The notes below the pieces were generated by a model. The model was not told the origin of the DNA, searched no databases, and was given only the letters and a program-made list of their open reading frames with translations. Shown piece by piece: positions 52,771 through 62,140 of a stretch of 64,000 bases of DNA (position 1 is its first letter; the number at the start of each line of letters is the position of its first letter). The position numbers and the translations under genes were made by a program. Location of the stretch: positions 1,736,001-1,800,000 of the forward strand of contig NZ_CP119789.1 in assembly GCF_029338275.1 (NCBI RefSeq). Direction: 5' to 3'. The stretch is from Haloarcula ordinaria. Its GTDB lineage: Archaea > Halobacteriota > Halobacteria > Halobacteriales > Haloarculaceae.

Positions 52771-54645
52771 ATGACTGCCGCCGACTTCGACTACGAGGAC
52801 CTGGGGCTCGTGGCCGGGCTGGAGATACACCAGCAACTGGACACCGCGACCAAGCTGTTCTGTAACTGTCCGACTGCCATTCGCGAGCCCGAGGCGTCCG
52901 ACCGCTCGTTCACCCGATACCTCCACCCCACCAAGAGCGAACTCGGGGAGATAGACGAGGCCGCCTTGGAGGAGAGCATGGTCGACCGGGAGTTCGAGTA
53001 CCTCGCCTACGACACGACCTGCCTGGTCGAGGAGGACGACGAGCCGCCACACCGCATCGACGCCGAGGCGATGGACACCACCCTCGAGATCGCGCAACTG
53101 CTCGACATGGACGTCGTCGACCATGTCAACGTCATGCGAAAAATAGTCGTCGACGGGTCCAACACGACGGGATTCCAGCGCTCGATGCTGGTCGGCAACG
53201 ACGGCGAGATTCAGACCAGCGAGGGGTCGGTCGGCGTCGAAGACATCCTCTTAGAGGAGGAGTCCTGCCAACGCGTCGAAGAGACCGACACCGGCGTCCG
53301 CTTCTCGCTGGACCGACTGGGCATCCCGCTGGTCGAAATCGGCACGAAGCCGGACATCAGCACGCCTGAACAGGCCCGCGAGGCCGCCGAGCGCATCGGG
53401 ATGTTGCTGCGCTCGACGGGGAAGGTCAAGCGGGGTCTCGGCACCATCCGCCAGGACGTCAACGTCTCCATCGCCGCGGGCGCCCGCATCGAACTGAAGG
53501 GCGTCCAGAGCCTCGACGACATCGAGGACCTGGTCCGCAACGAGGTCCGCCGTCAGGTCGAACTGCTCGACATCCGCGACGAACTCGACGACCGGGACGC
53601 TAGCGTCGGTGACCCGCAGGACGTCACCGACGTCTTCGCTGACACCGACTCCGGCGTCATCGAGGGCGCACTCTCCGCAGGCGGCCGGGTCCAGGCCGTC
53701 TTGCTCTCCGGGTTCGACGGGCTGGTGGGTCGGGAGATTCAGCCCGACCGTCGTCTCGGGACCGAACTGTCGGACCACGCCAAGCGCCACGGCGCCGGTG
53801 GTATCTTCCACACGGACGAGCTGCCGGCTTACGGCGTCACCGAGGCCGAGGTCGACGCGCTTCGCGAGGCGGTCGGTGCCGGGCCCGAGGACGCCGTCGC
53901 TATCGTCGCCGACGACCCTGAGACGGCTGAACTCGCCATCGATGCTGTCGTCGAACGCGCCGAGACAGCACTGGCGGGCGTGCCAGAGGAGACCCGCGAC
54001 GCGACTGCCGAGGCCACCTCTCGCTACCTCCGGCCGCTCCCCGGCGCGGCCCGGATGTACCCCGAGACGGACGTCCCGCCGGTCGAGCCCGACCCGAGCG
54101 ACGTCGAGACGCCCGAACTGCTGACCGAGAAGGTCGAGCGCTACCAGGCCGACCACGGCTTGGACGAGGGGCTGGCACGACAGGTCGCCTACGGGCAGCG
54201 CTGGCCGCTGTTCGAGTCGGTCGTCGCCGACGGCGTCGACGCCACGCTGGCAGCCGGTGTCCTGGAGTCGACGCTGACGGAACTCAGGCGCGACGACGTC
54301 CCCGTCGAGGCCCTGACCGACGCCCATCTCGGAGACACGCTACGGCTGGTCGACGGCGGCGACGTGCCCCGGGAGGGCGTCGAGGACCTCCTCACCGCGC
54401 TCGCAGAGGACCCCTCGCTGTCGGCCACGGAAGCCGTCGAGCAGGAGGATCTGGGTGGCGTCGACGAGTCGGAGGTCCGCGAGGCAATCGTCGAGGTCGT
54501 CGAGCGAAACGCCGACCAGGTGGAGGCGGAGGGGATGGGTGCCTTCTCCGCGCTGATGGGCGAGTGCATGGGTGCGCTCCGCGGGAAGGCCGACGGCGAC
54601 GTGGTGAGCGACGTGCTCCGCGAGGAGATACAGAAACGGGCCTGA
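52771..54645 (+). CDS. gatE: Glu-tRNA(Gln) amidotransferase subunit E
   Basis: 624 residues. With GatD it turns Glu-tRNA(Gln) into Gln-tRNA(Gln), the archaeal route to Gln-tRNA. N-terminal GLVAGLEIHQQLDTATKLFCNCP carries the metal and tRNA-acceptor region; ERIGMLLRSTGKVKRGLGTIRQDVNV is a strong GatB/GatE block; the GAD-type insert and the C-terminal helical tail (from about 540) follow. ATG at 52771 gives MTAADFDYEDLG. GatD is not in the window. Confidence 0.96.
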   Translation: MTAADFDYEDLGLVAGLEIHQQLDTATKLFCNCPTAIREPEASDRSFTRYLHPTKSELGEIDEAALEESMVDREFEYLAYDTTCLVEEDDEPPHRIDAEAMDTTLEIAQLLDMDVVDHVNVMRKIVVDGSNTTGFQRSMLVGNDGEIQTSEGSVGVEDILLEEESCQRVEETDTGVRFSLDRLGIPLVEIGTKPDISTPEQAREAAERIGMLLRSTGKVKRGLGTIRQDVNVSIAAGARIELKGVQSLDDIEDLVRNEVRRQVELLDIRDELDDRDASVGDPQDVTDVFADTDSGVIEGALSAGGRVQAVLLSGFDGLVGREIQPDRRLGTELSDHAKRHGAGGIFHTDELPAYGVTEAEVDALREAVGAGPEDAVAIVADDPETAELAIDAVVERAETALAGVPEETRDATAEATSRYLRPLPGAARMYPETDVPPVEPDPSDVETPELLTEKVERYQADHGLDEGLARQVAYGQRWPLFESVVADGVDATLAAGVLESTLTELRRDDVPVEALTDAHLGDTLRLVDGGDVPREGVEDLLTALAEDPSLSATEAVEQEDLGGVDESEVREAIVEVVERNADQVEAEGMGAFSALMGECMGALRGKADGDVVSDVLREEIQKRA

Positions 54646-54715
54646 ACGGACGAAACCGACCACCCGGGGACCGCGCAGGCGATATCTTTCTATCCCCGGG
54701 GGGTGTAACTCGGGT

Positions 54716-56194
54716 ATGTACGACGTAGGTGATCTGCTACCAGTCGACGGCCTCGACCCGGGGTCGACGCTCCTGGTGGTCGGACCGCCGATGACCGGGA
54801 AGCGATTCCTCGGCATGCGACTCCTCGAACTCGGGCTCGACGACGACGAGGGAGTTGCGCTCATCTCGACCGACTCCAGCGCGGGGGACGTCCGGGAGAT
54901 GATGGCACAGATTCACGGCGCGTCCGTCGACTCGCTCCCGTTCGGCATCGTCGACTGCGTCGGGGAAATGCAGAGCCGCGACGCACTCGGCCCGCTCGAC
55001 CACCGCGTGGGCTCGCCCGCCGACCTCACCGGCATCGGGATGGAACTGACCGACCTCTTAGAGTCGCTGTACACGGACCACTCGACCCGGCTCCGGCTCG
55101 GCCTCTTCTCGCTGACGACGATGTCGATGTACGCCTCGGTCGAGCAGGTCGTCCGCTTCCTGCACGTCCTCGGCAACCGGGTCTCGGAGGCCGACGGCGT
55201 GGGGTTCGTCGTCGCCCACTCGGACACGATGGACGACGAGGTCCTCAATCAGCTCCGGTCGTTCGTCGACGGCGTCGTCGAGGTACGAGAGGAGGACGCG
55301 ACGACCGAGCTCAGGGTCCTCGGCGTCGACCCCGAACCCACCGACTGGGTCCCGTTCAGCAGCACCCTCGAGCGGACGGGGCCGGTTTCCGAGGCGCAGT
55401 CCGGTGGACTCGCCGCTGTCGACGTCCCGGAGTCCCTGCGAGCGGTGATGGACGAGGTCCAGATGGGACGACCCACGCTGACGATCTGCAACTACGACCA
55501 GTCGCCGGACACTCTCTCGGACATCGAGCGGTACTTCGACCGCCACAACGTGGCCGTCCAGGAGGCGTCACTCGACGTCGACCAACCGAGCTCGTTCGCG
55601 TTGCTCCACCACGGCGACGACCTGCTGGCCTCCGAGAACGTCCAGTCGCTGCGGAACACTATCGAGATCGACTCCGCGGAGACCGAGGCCTTCGCCGAGC
55701 GCCAGTCGTCTGGCCTGTTGACCAGGCTCGAGGAGTCCGTCTTCGGCGCGTCGGCCGCGAACAAGTCGCTGCTCATCGACGTCAGCCACAACATCGAGAT
55801 GCTGGCCCAGCGCAACGGTGGCGGCCGGCTGCACGCGGGCTTCCAGCAGTTCTCCCGGCTCGCGGACGACGACCGGAGCGCGCGCATCTACCGGAAACTC
55901 TCCGAGGCCGGGACCGACGTGCACGTCTACGGCGTCCCGGACGCCGAACTAGACTTCGAGGGCGTGGTCGCCCACGGCCACGACGCGCCGGAAATCGCCA
56001 ACTCGTGGTTCGTCGTCTACGACGGCAACGGCAACCCGGACCAGCAGGCTGCGCTGCTCGCCTTCGAAGCGGGCGACAGCAACGAGTACAACGGGTTCTG
56101 GACGTACGAGGGTGACATCGCCCGGCGACTCGACGCCTACCTGACGGAGACCTACGTCGACGTCGCGTCCGAAGCGGACATCGCCACCGACTGA
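54716..56194 (+). CDS. RecA-like ATPase domain fused to a DICT sensory domain
   Basis: 492 residues. Residues about 1-230 are a KaiC/RecA-like ATPase: GSTLLVVGPPMTGKRF holds the Walker A (23-30, Lys29), with later strands VALISTDSSAGDV and GLFSLTTMSM. Walker B lacks a clear acidic end. Residues about 250-490 are a DICT domain: TLTICNYDQSPDTLSDIERYF, SHNIEMLAQRNGGGRLHAGFQQFSRLADDDRSA, and NSWFVVYDGNGNPDQQAALLA. DICT domains are sensory modules near two-component systems, and the RecA-like part resembles haloarchaeal HTR-like proteins. Ligand unknown. Confidence 0.82.
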   Translation: MYDVGDLLPVDGLDPGSTLLVVGPPMTGKRFLGMRLLELGLDDDEGVALISTDSSAGDVREMMAQIHGASVDSLPFGIVDCVGEMQSRDALGPLDHRVGSPADLTGIGMELTDLLESLYTDHSTRLRLGLFSLTTMSMYASVEQVVRFLHVLGNRVSEADGVGFVVAHSDTMDDEVLNQLRSFVDGVVEVREEDATTELRVLGVDPEPTDWVPFSSTLERTGPVSEAQSGGLAAVDVPESLRAVMDEVQMGRPTLTICNYDQSPDTLSDIERYFDRHNVAVQEASLDVDQPSSFALLHHGDDLLASENVQSLRNTIEIDSAETEAFAERQSSGLLTRLEESVFGASAANKSLLIDVSHNIEMLAQRNGGGRLHAGFQQFSRLADDDRSARIYRKLSEAGTDVHVYGVPDAELDFEGVVAHGHDAPEIANSWFVVYDGNGNPDQQAALLAFEAGDSNEYNGFWTYEGDIARRLDAYLTETYVDVASEADIATD

Positions 56195-56198
56195 ACGG

Positions 56199-56918
56199 TC
56201 ACTCCTCGTGGTTCAGACGGTGACGCGCCTTTCTGAGGAGGCCCCTGAGCGTCGTCGCCTCCCGGCCGGTCGGCTGTGCGCGGCCGAGCAGGCGGCGGAA
56301 CATCCGACGGGCCTTCGGTCGTTTCTCCGCCGGATGCCCGACGGCCTCGACGAAGCCGGCGAACTCCTCGTGGAGCCCCTCGATCGCCTGTTCGTCGGCT
56401 CGCGTGTGGAGTGTGTCCGGGTGCTGGTCGCGCTCGACGGTGAGCTCGCGGAGTTCGTAGAGGACGATGGTCGCCGCCTGGCCGAGGTTCAACACCGGGT
56501 AGTCGCTGCTGGCGGGAATCGAGCAGATCTCGTCCAGTCGCGCGAGTTCGTCGTTCGTCAGCCCCACGCGCTCGCGGCCGAAGACGACGCAGGTGTCGCT
56601 CTCGACGTCGCGCAGCGAGTCAGCCAGCTCGGCGGGCGTCTTCGCGGGGTACCTGACGTGGTTCGCGTCGTCCTCGTTCGGGACGGCCGTGCAGGCGACG
56701 GTGTGGTAGTTCTCGACCAGGTGGTCGAACGTGACCGTTTGGGCGCCCGGGAGAATGTCCTCGCGGGCCTGTCCAGCAAAGCCGTACGCCTCGCCGTCGG
56801 GGTCCAGTGCCGGCGGGTCGACCAGCAGGAGGTCGGCGAGGCCGAAGTTCTTCATCGACCGGGCGATGGTGCCCACGTTGCCCGGCGTCTCTGCGTCGAC
56901 CACGGCGACCGAAATCAT
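56199..56918 (-). CDS. TrmJ/SpoU-family RNA methyltransferase
   Basis: 239 residues. The N-terminal SpoU methyltransferase fold has the knot motifs [36 protein letters not shown] and [13 protein letters not shown]; the C-terminal helical tail is about 80 residues. It matches tRNA (cytidine-2'-O-)-methyltransferase TrmJ, but rRNA targets are possible. It overlaps the upstream gene by four bases (56915-56918) on the minus strand. Confidence 0.85.
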   Translation of the reverse strand: MISVAVVDAETPGNVGTIARSMKNFGLADLLLVDPPALDPDGEAYGFAGQAREDILPGAQTVTFDHLVENYHTVACTAVPNEDDANHVRYPAKTPAELADSLRDVESDTCVVFGRERVGLTNDELARLDEICSIPASSDYPVLNLGQAATIVLYELRELTVERDQHPDTLHTRADEQAIEGLHEEFAGFVEAVGHPAEKRPKARRMFRRLLGRAQPTGREATTLRGLLRKARHRLNHEE

Positions 56919-57439
56919 ACGTCGAGGTCGTCCAGATTCATGTCGATGGATTCGAGGTCCGACTCGTCCATCTGCTCGAGCTCCTCTTCGAGGCCGGGGA
57001 TCGCCTCCGAGCGGTCCGGCGCGTCGGGGACGGCCGTCGGGTCCTCGTCGACGTGTTCCATCCCAGCGTAGCCCTCCGGTGCGCGGCCGCCATCGAGGAA
57101 CCACTCGTGGAACGCCTCCTGCATCTCGGTGTCGCCGGCGTACTGGTCCCCACCGGCCTCGCGGAACCAGTAGAGGAAGTCCGGTTCGTGGTCCGAGCAG
57201 AGCACGACCTCGCCGAGCGGTTCGCCGTAGATGACCTCGGCGACGTTACACTGTTTGGGGTTCTCCCGGCCGATCGTGAGCCAGCAGGCGTCACACGGGT
57301 CGACCACCCGGTCGGCCAGCACGAGGATCCGCTGACGAGTGTCCGGTTCCATCGTCTTCAGTGGGCGGACGCGCCCGTTCGCGTCCAGCACGTCCGCGTC
57401 GAACCGCCAGCCCCGCAGTCCGATGCTCACCTTGTCCAT
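56915..57439 (-). CDS. DUF7095-like conserved haloarchaeal protein
   Basis: 174 residues. N-terminal [22 protein letters not shown], a Cys-containing middle ([35 protein letters not shown]) that may bind metal or stabilise a fold, and an acidic C-terminus ([20 protein letters not shown]). As I recall the family is DUF7095. Cotranslated with the RNA methyltransferase, so it may work on the same RNA. Confidence 0.7.
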   Translation of the reverse strand: MDKVSIGLRGWRFDADVLDANGRVRPLKTMEPDTRQRILVLADRVVDPCDACWLTIGRENPKQCNVAEVIYGEPLGEVVLCSDHEPDFLYWFREAGGDQYAGDTEMQEAFHEWFLDGGRAPEGYAGMEHVDEDPTAVPDAPDRSEAIPGLEEELEQMDESDLESIDMNLDDLDV

Positions 57440-57490
57440 ACGCGGGGCTAGTCGGTTGCGAGACTAAAAGAGCGCGATGTGGCCGCCGGG

Positions 57491-58063
57491 TCAGCCCAGC
57501 AGTAGCTTCAGCCACTTGTTGTTCTGGACGAACGACAGCTGCTCGATGCGGCTGTCGAGCCCGAGGATGCGGCCGGAGCCGAACGCGCCGAGGCCGAACA
57601 GCAGGACGGCGTAGACGATGTGGTCGTCGACGACCCAGCCGTGAGCGACCGGGAGCCCGGCCATCAGGCCGCCCGTCAGTGACGCCATCCAGTAGAAGAT
57701 CATCATCACGGCGCCCCAGAACGCGGCGAACCGGACCGCCGCGCCCAACAGTAGCGCGAGGCCGGCCAGCGTCAGGCCGAGCATGTTCAGCCAGTCGATG
57801 AGCGGGTTGCCGGCCATCGAGGCGAACAGGCCAGTGAAGGGGTTGCCGGCGGGAACCGCGTTCGCGAGGAAGCCCGCCGCCGTCCAGTTGTTCTCGGGGT
57901 TCCCGTCCATGTACGTGACGAGTTTCGTGATGCCGCCCTGGAACAGCGTCCAGCCCATCACGATGCGCATGAGGAACAGGGAGTAGCCGACCCAGTTCTC
58001 CGAGTAGTCGAACTGTACGTCTCGGCCAAGGATTTCTGACTGCAGGGTTTGTCTCGTTGCCAT
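57491..58063 (-). CDS. DoxX-family membrane protein
   Basis: 190 residues with four transmembrane helices and the DoxX pattern; RIVMGWTLFQGGITKL aligns with RIVTGWWFFHAGVTKL of the protein at 12560, and both end in a basic Lys/Leu tail. The extracytoplasmic loop (NPENNWTAAGFLANAVPAGNP) is longer. A strong minus-strand TATA box (AATAATATA, 58086-58094) lies about 26 bases before the ATG. Confidence 0.86.
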   Translation of the reverse strand: MATRQTLQSEILGRDVQFDYSENWVGYSLFLMRIVMGWTLFQGGITKLVTYMDGNPENNWTAAGFLANAVPAGNPFTGLFASMAGNPLIDWLNMLGLTLAGLALLLGAAVRFAAFWGAVMMIFYWMASLTGGLMAGLPVAHGWVVDDHIVYAVLLFGLGAFGSGRILGLDSRIEQLSFVQNNKWLKLLLG

Positions 58064-58085
58064 GTCTAGACGTTCGACAAGTCAG

Positions 58086-58094
58086 TATATTATT
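58086..58094 (-). promoter_or_regulatory. TATA box for the DoxX gene at 58063
   Basis: On the minus strand the sequence reads AATAATATA; the spacing to ATG 58063 is 23-31 bases, giving a leaderless transcript. Confidence 0.6.
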
Positions 58095-58386
58095 CTTTTT
58101 CCCGTTCTCGATTCCTGAGAAGAGAAGGTCTCCTGTCGAAAACAGTCGTAAGGAGCGCTATTGGGCGTGTTCTGTGGAGTAGCCTCAGATTATCAACGAC
58201 ACTCGAAACTCCGCCCTGCTCTCGCTGAATCGAGTTGTCACTCCTCTGCTGCGAGGTTCGACTGTCCGCGCCGCCGCCGACAGCCGTCAGACGCCTGACT
58301 TGCGACAGCCCCTTCCGACCGCCCGTATCAGACCGCTGGTAACTAACTCGAACGCTCAGGACAATCAGGTGGCAGTAAGAGAAAAC
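58095..58386. other. Gene-free stretch before the RNA candidate
   Basis: About 290 bases with no coding frame and no repeat I can identify. Confidence 0.5.
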
Positions 58387-58391
58387 TTATA
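58387..58391 (+). promoter_or_regulatory. TATA-like box for the RNA candidate
   Basis: TTATA, preceded by GAAAAC, lies about 20-25 bases before the first stem at 58409. It would serve a transcript through the hairpin. Confidence 0.45.
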
Positions 58392-58408
58392 CCGGTGGCG
58401 TCGAAAAC

Positions 58409-58476
58409 GTGGGATGAAAGCCGAAAGGGCACCCGGGTAGGGGTACACGGACGTGCCACTTCGGCTCAAAACTCAC
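58409..58476 (+). ncRNA. Candidate structured RNA upstream of mptE
   Basis: A three-tier hairpin can be drawn: GTGGG (58409-58413) pairs with CTCAC (58472-58476) with one G-T; a 5-by-5 internal loop; AGCCGAA (58419-58425) pairs perfectly with TTCGGCT (58460-58466); a 2-by-2 internal loop; GGCAC (58428-58432) pairs perfectly with GTGCC (58453-58457); the apical loop is 20 bases. A TATA box lies upstream and a second TATA-like box TTTATC (58478-58483) lies between it and mptE, about 26-31 bases before that ATG. So the RNA could be separate, or be a leader regulating mptE. No box C/D or ACA box fits cleanly. Confidence 0.45.
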
Positions 58477-58508
58477 TTTATCGAGAGACAACCCTGGTAG
58501 CACCTGCT

Positions 58509-59192
58509 ATGGAGTTCGCTACGTGGGAGCCGGTGTACGAATCGCTCCTCGACGACTTCGGATACCCGCGGGCCGGCGACGAACGCGCCCGTGACCGACT
58601 CGGCGCGCTCGTCGGTGACCAGCCGACGTACGACCCCGACGGGCTGTCTCTCGCCGGGTCGACGGTCGCCATCGCCGGCGCCGGGCCGTCGCTGGAGGCC
58701 GAAGCCGACGATGCGAGCGCCGCCGACGTCGTGCTCGCTGCCTCGACGGCGACCGACCGCCTCGAAGCCGTCGGCGTCGGCGTCGACTGCATGGTGACCG
58801 ACCTGGACAAGAACCCCGAGACGGGGCGCCGGCTGACCACCTCGGGCCGTCCGGTCGTCGTCCACGCCCACGGCGACAACGTTCCGGCCGTCGAGCAGTG
58901 GGTTCCCGAGTACGACGCGGCGTTCGTCGTCCCGACGACCCAGGCCGCACCGACGGACCCGGTCCAGAACTTCGGCGGTTTCACCGACGGCGACCGGGCG
59001 GCGTTCCTCGCGGACCACTTCGGCGCGGCGCAGCTCGAGTTCGTCGGCTGGGACTTCGACGACAAGAGCGTCGACGCGGCGAAGCGGCACAAACTCCGGT
59101 GGGCCGAACGCCTCCTCCACTGGCTCGAACGGCGACGCGGCGAGCAGTTCGCCGTCCTCGACGGCCGGCGGGACGGTATCGACCCGCTGTGA
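58509..59192 (+). CDS. mptE: MptE-like 6-hydroxymethyl-7,8-dihydropterin pyrophosphokinase (DUF115)
   Basis: 227 residues. Archaeal enzyme that activates hydroxymethyl-dihydropterin for folate- or methanopterin-type synthesis, unrelated to bacterial FolK. Motifs: VAIAGAGPSLEAEADD (residues 53-68), MVTDLDKNPE (95-104, metal-binding acids) and VVVHAHGDN (116-124), NFGGFTDGDRAAFLA. The first 40 residues form the small N-terminal part. It may start leaderless. The downstream folate genes at 62141 and 63368 support the role. Confidence 0.86.
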   Translation: MEFATWEPVYESLLDDFGYPRAGDERARDRLGALVGDQPTYDPDGLSLAGSTVAIAGAGPSLEAEADDASAADVVLAASTATDRLEAVGVGVDCMVTDLDKNPETGRRLTTSGRPVVVHAHGDNVPAVEQWVPEYDAAFVVPTTQAAPTDPVQNFGGFTDGDRAAFLADHFGAAQLEFVGWDFDDKSVDAAKRHKLRWAERLLHWLERRRGEQFAVLDGRRDGIDPL

Positions 59193-60191
59193 CTACGGCG
59201 CGAGGACGTCCATCGTCGCGTCGATGGTCTCGCGGTCCGCCGCCCGCGGGAACGAGACGTTGATAGCGTCGACACCGTCGATGGCCTCGAACCGCTCCAG
59301 TCGGTCGAGACACTCGTCTGGCGTGCCGGCGACGGCGATCTCGTCGAGCAACTCGTCGCTGATGGCGTCGATGGCGGCCTCCTGCTCGCCGGAGGCCCAC
59401 TGCTGGGATATCTCGTAGGCCGTCTCCTCGTAGCCCTGTCTCGCGAGGGCGTCGCGGTAGAACGTCCCCATCCCACCGACGTAGAACGCGACGTGTTGCC
59501 GGGTGAGCTGGCGCGCCGTCTCGCGGTCGTCCAGCGCACAGCAGGGCAGCGACAGGGTCACTCGCTGGGCCGACCGGTCACGGTCGCCCATCTCTCCCCC
59601 GGTCTCGAAGTCATCGAGTCGTTCGCGGATGCCGTCGGTGGTCAGCATCAGCGCGTGCCAGCCGTCGGCGAATCGACCCGCCAGCTCGACGGATTTCGGT
59701 CCCATCCCACCCGCGTCGACCGGCGGTACGGGGTCCGGCGGGTCACACCGGAGTCGGAACCCCGACAGCTGGAAGATGTCGCCGTCGTAGTCCACCGTCT
59801 CGCCGGAGAGGACCTGTTTGACGATATCGAGCACTTCCCGGGTCTGCCTGAGCGGCCGTTCGAACGAAACACCGTGCCAGCCCTCGACGACGATGGGGCC
59901 CGACGGGCCGAGACCGACCCGGAGCCGTCCCTCGGCGACCTCCTGTAGCGTGGCGGCCGTCTGCCCGATGAGGGCCGGCGAGCGCGAGTAGACGTTGAGT
60001 ATCGACGTGCCGATGCCGACCGTCTCGGTGTCCTTCGCGATGCTCGTCAGCGTCGTGATTGCGTCTCGGCCCCACGTCTCGGGCAACCAGACGCGCTCGT
60101 AGCCCAGGTCCTCGGCGCGCTGGCTCATCTCGATCAGCGTCTCGACCGACGGTTGGGCGGCCACCGGGAGGTAGACGTCGCGAACGGTCAT
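59193..60191 (-). CDS. F420-dependent LLM-class oxidoreductase
   Basis: 332 residues with the luciferase-like TIM barrel: MTVRDVYLPVAAQPSVETLIEMSQRAEDLGY, TETVGIGTSILNVYSRSPALIGQTAATL and RLRVGLGPSGPIVVEGWHG. The family uses coenzyme F420 or FMN to move hydride to diverse substrates; haloarchaea make F420, so F420 use is likely. ATG at 60191 chosen; upstream codons are not coding-like. A TATA-like TTTATGCC lies about 60 bases ahead on the minus strand. It abuts mptE tail to tail. Confidence 0.86.
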   Translation of the reverse strand: MTVRDVYLPVAAQPSVETLIEMSQRAEDLGYERVWLPETWGRDAITTLTSIAKDTETVGIGTSILNVYSRSPALIGQTAATLQEVAEGRLRVGLGPSGPIVVEGWHGVSFERPLRQTREVLDIVKQVLSGETVDYDGDIFQLSGFRLRCDPPDPVPPVDAGGMGPKSVELAGRFADGWHALMLTTDGIRERLDDFETGGEMGDRDRSAQRVTLSLPCCALDDRETARQLTRQHVAFYVGGMGTFYRDALARQGYEETAYEISQQWASGEQEAAIDAISDELLDEIAVAGTPDECLDRLERFEAIDGVDAINVSFPRAADRETIDATMDVLAP

Positions 60192-60337
60192 CGTCGGCCC
60201 CTCGCCGCTGTAGCGTTCGACATGGGCCCTACTGTGGTCGGGTGTGGCATAAACCCACAGGCGCGCGGCAGGGCTGTCGTTCAAACGGGGTTCAACCGCT
60301 CCGGGGTTCTTTGTCGGTGGTCGGCGTACTCACTCTC

Positions 60338-61018
60338 ATGTCGTTCGACCCCGACCGAGTCACCAAGATAACCTTCGACTCCTACAGCACCATCGTCGAC
60401 GTCGAGGCCGCGGAGAAAGCGCTTCGGGACCGCGTCGACTACCCGACGCCGGTCTCCCGGCTCTGGCGCTCTCGCTCGCTCGCGTACACGTTCATCGCCA
60501 ACGCCGTCGACGCGTACAAGCCGTTCTACGAGATGAACCGCGACGCACTCCAGTACGCACTCGACGCCCACGGCGTCGCCCTCTCGACCGAGGAGCGCGA
60601 CGAGATTCTGGCGGTCTACCACGAACTCGACGTCTTCGAGGACGTCCGTGACGGGATGGACCGCCTGTACGACGCCGGCTACGACCTCTACGTCCTCTCG
60701 AACGGGAACCCGGCGATGCTCGAGTCGATGGTCGAACACGCGGGTATCGACGGCTTGCTGGAGGACACGATCAGCGCGGACGAGATTGGCACGTTCAAGC
60801 CCGACGCGGCCCTGTACCGCCACGGCGCGGCGCGGACGGGGACGCCAATCGACGAGATAGCCCACGTCACGGCGGGCTACTTCGACGTCTACGGCGCGAT
60901 GCACGCGGGGATGCAGGGCGTCTGGGTCAACCGGGACGGCGGCCCGTGGGACGCCTTCGCCGGCGACCCCGACCAGACGATCGCCTCGTTCCACGACCTC
61001 GCCGACCAACTCGCGTGA
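60338..61018 (+). CDS. HAD-superfamily hydrolase (haloacid dehalogenase type II-like)
   Basis: 226 residues. The nucleophile motif is TFDSYSTIVDVE (Asp14), LSNGNPAML carries the motif II Ser, and IGTFKPDAALY the motif III Lys; HVTAGYFDVYGAMHAGMQGVWVNRDG ends the fold. The large helical cap (about 20-85) is of the type II dehalogenase kind, but a phosphatase role is equally possible. Divergent from the LLM oxidoreductase. Confidence 0.85.
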   Translation: MSFDPDRVTKITFDSYSTIVDVEAAEKALRDRVDYPTPVSRLWRSRSLAYTFIANAVDAYKPFYEMNRDALQYALDAHGVALSTEERDEILAVYHELDVFEDVRDGMDRLYDAGYDLYVLSNGNPAMLESMVEHAGIDGLLEDTISADEIGTFKPDAALYRHGAARTGTPIDEIAHVTAGYFDVYGAMHAGMQGVWVNRDGGPWDAFAGDPDQTIASFHDLADQLA

Positions 61019-61027
61019 CCGGGTCAG

Positions 61028-62137
61028 TCAGTCCGCGTCGCCGTCGACGGCCTCCATGCGGGCCGCTCGTGCCGTCTCGACGACCGCCGCGGGCGAGAGG
61101 TCCACGTCCTCCCAGGCGGGGAGCCGCATGTCCGGTCCCGGTCGCTGGATGCCGGCGGCGTAGGCCTCGACCTGCTCGTACTCCGCTTCGGCGTCGTAGG
61201 TCAGGCTGTTGAACGAGGCGTCGGCCGCGTACTGGTCGACCAGCCGCTCGCCGGCGGCGCGGTACCGTTCGGTGAGCGTCTCGTACTCGGGGTCGACGCC
61301 AGCCTCTTCGACCGCGCGGAGCAATGCTGCGCCGACCTGCTCGGACATCGACGAGAGGCCGCCACGTCCGCCGACCGGTTTGTGGTCGTGCTGGTGGAGT
61401 CCGAGGTCGACCTGTGCCGAGCGTTCGGGACCAACCTGCGCGTACGTCTCGCCGAGCATCCCGATCTCCAGGCCCCACGCTCGCTGGGAGCGGATGCGGC
61501 GGGCGGCGTCGGCCGTGAAGGCGAACTCGCCAGCCAGCGGGTAGCGGAACGCCTCGAGGTAGCGGACGAACGGGTGCGCGTGTCGTTCCTCGAGTGCTCG
61601 AACGAGCGGGGCGATGAACAGGCGGACGAGCCGACCGTAGAGCTGCCCCCCTTCGACGCGGGCGTAGTACCCCTTGACGAACTCGTGGTCCATCGCAAGC
61701 GGGGCGAGGAGCCGTGGTACCGTCGACGCGGCGTACGTCGTCGCGTCGGCGTCGTGAACGGCGACGAAATCCGCCCGGTCGGCGGCGATCCCGAGGCCGA
61801 GCCAGACGTCCCGGCCCTTCCCCGTCGGGCCGCCGAGGTCGTGTTCTTCGAGCAGGCCGCTCAGCGCCGGGGCGTCACACCACACCGTGGTCACCTGCAG
61901 GTCGAACTGGGCGGCCCACTCGCGGAAGCCCGCGACAACCTCGGCGGGCGCTCGAAGGGGCACCACGACCTCTCCTGGTCCAGCCCGTTCGAGCGGGGCG
62001 AAGATGTACTCCGGCGTGACCGCCCCGACCGAGTCTCCCGCTATCGGGATGACCACGGCGCTGTCCGCCAGCGGTGCGTCGGGCGTCGGGTCCGTGAGGT
62101 CGTGCAGCGTCGTGACGTGTTCCTGTGCGTAGTCCAT
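61028..62137 (-). CDS. GT-A glycosyltransferase (glucosyl-3-phosphoglycerate synthase-like)
   Basis: 369 residues. GT-A fold with the nucleotide-sugar motif KGRDVWLGLGIAADRADFVAVHDADATTY, where Asp-Ala-Asp binds metal, a catalytic region GEFAFTADAARRI and WGLEIGMLGETYA. The pattern matches GT81-type glucosyl- or mannosyl-3-phosphoglycerate synthases, which make compatible solutes. Osmolyte synthesis is plausible for a halophile but not proven. The stop of the dihydropteroate synthase-like gene is four bases upstream of this ATG. Confidence 0.78.
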   Translation of the reverse strand: MDYAQEHVTTLHDLTDPTPDAPLADSAVVIPIAGDSVGAVTPEYIFAPLERAGPGEVVVPLRAPAEVVAGFREWAAQFDLQVTTVWCDAPALSGLLEEHDLGGPTGKGRDVWLGLGIAADRADFVAVHDADATTYAASTVPRLLAPLAMDHEFVKGYYARVEGGQLYGRLVRLFIAPLVRALEERHAHPFVRYLEAFRYPLAGEFAFTADAARRIRSQRAWGLEIGMLGETYAQVGPERSAQVDLGLHQHDHKPVGGRGGLSSMSEQVGAALLRAVEEAGVDPEYETLTERYRAAGERLVDQYAADASFNSLTYDAEAEYEQVEAYAAGIQRPGPDMRLPAWEDVDLSPAAVVETARAARMEAVDGDAD

Positions 62138-62140
62138 CGG

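Noticed and set aside
58409..58476. H/ACA or C/D box guide RNA
   Set aside because: There is no ACA after the lower stem and no box D; GGGATGA only partly resembles box C. Kept as an unclassified RNA candidate.
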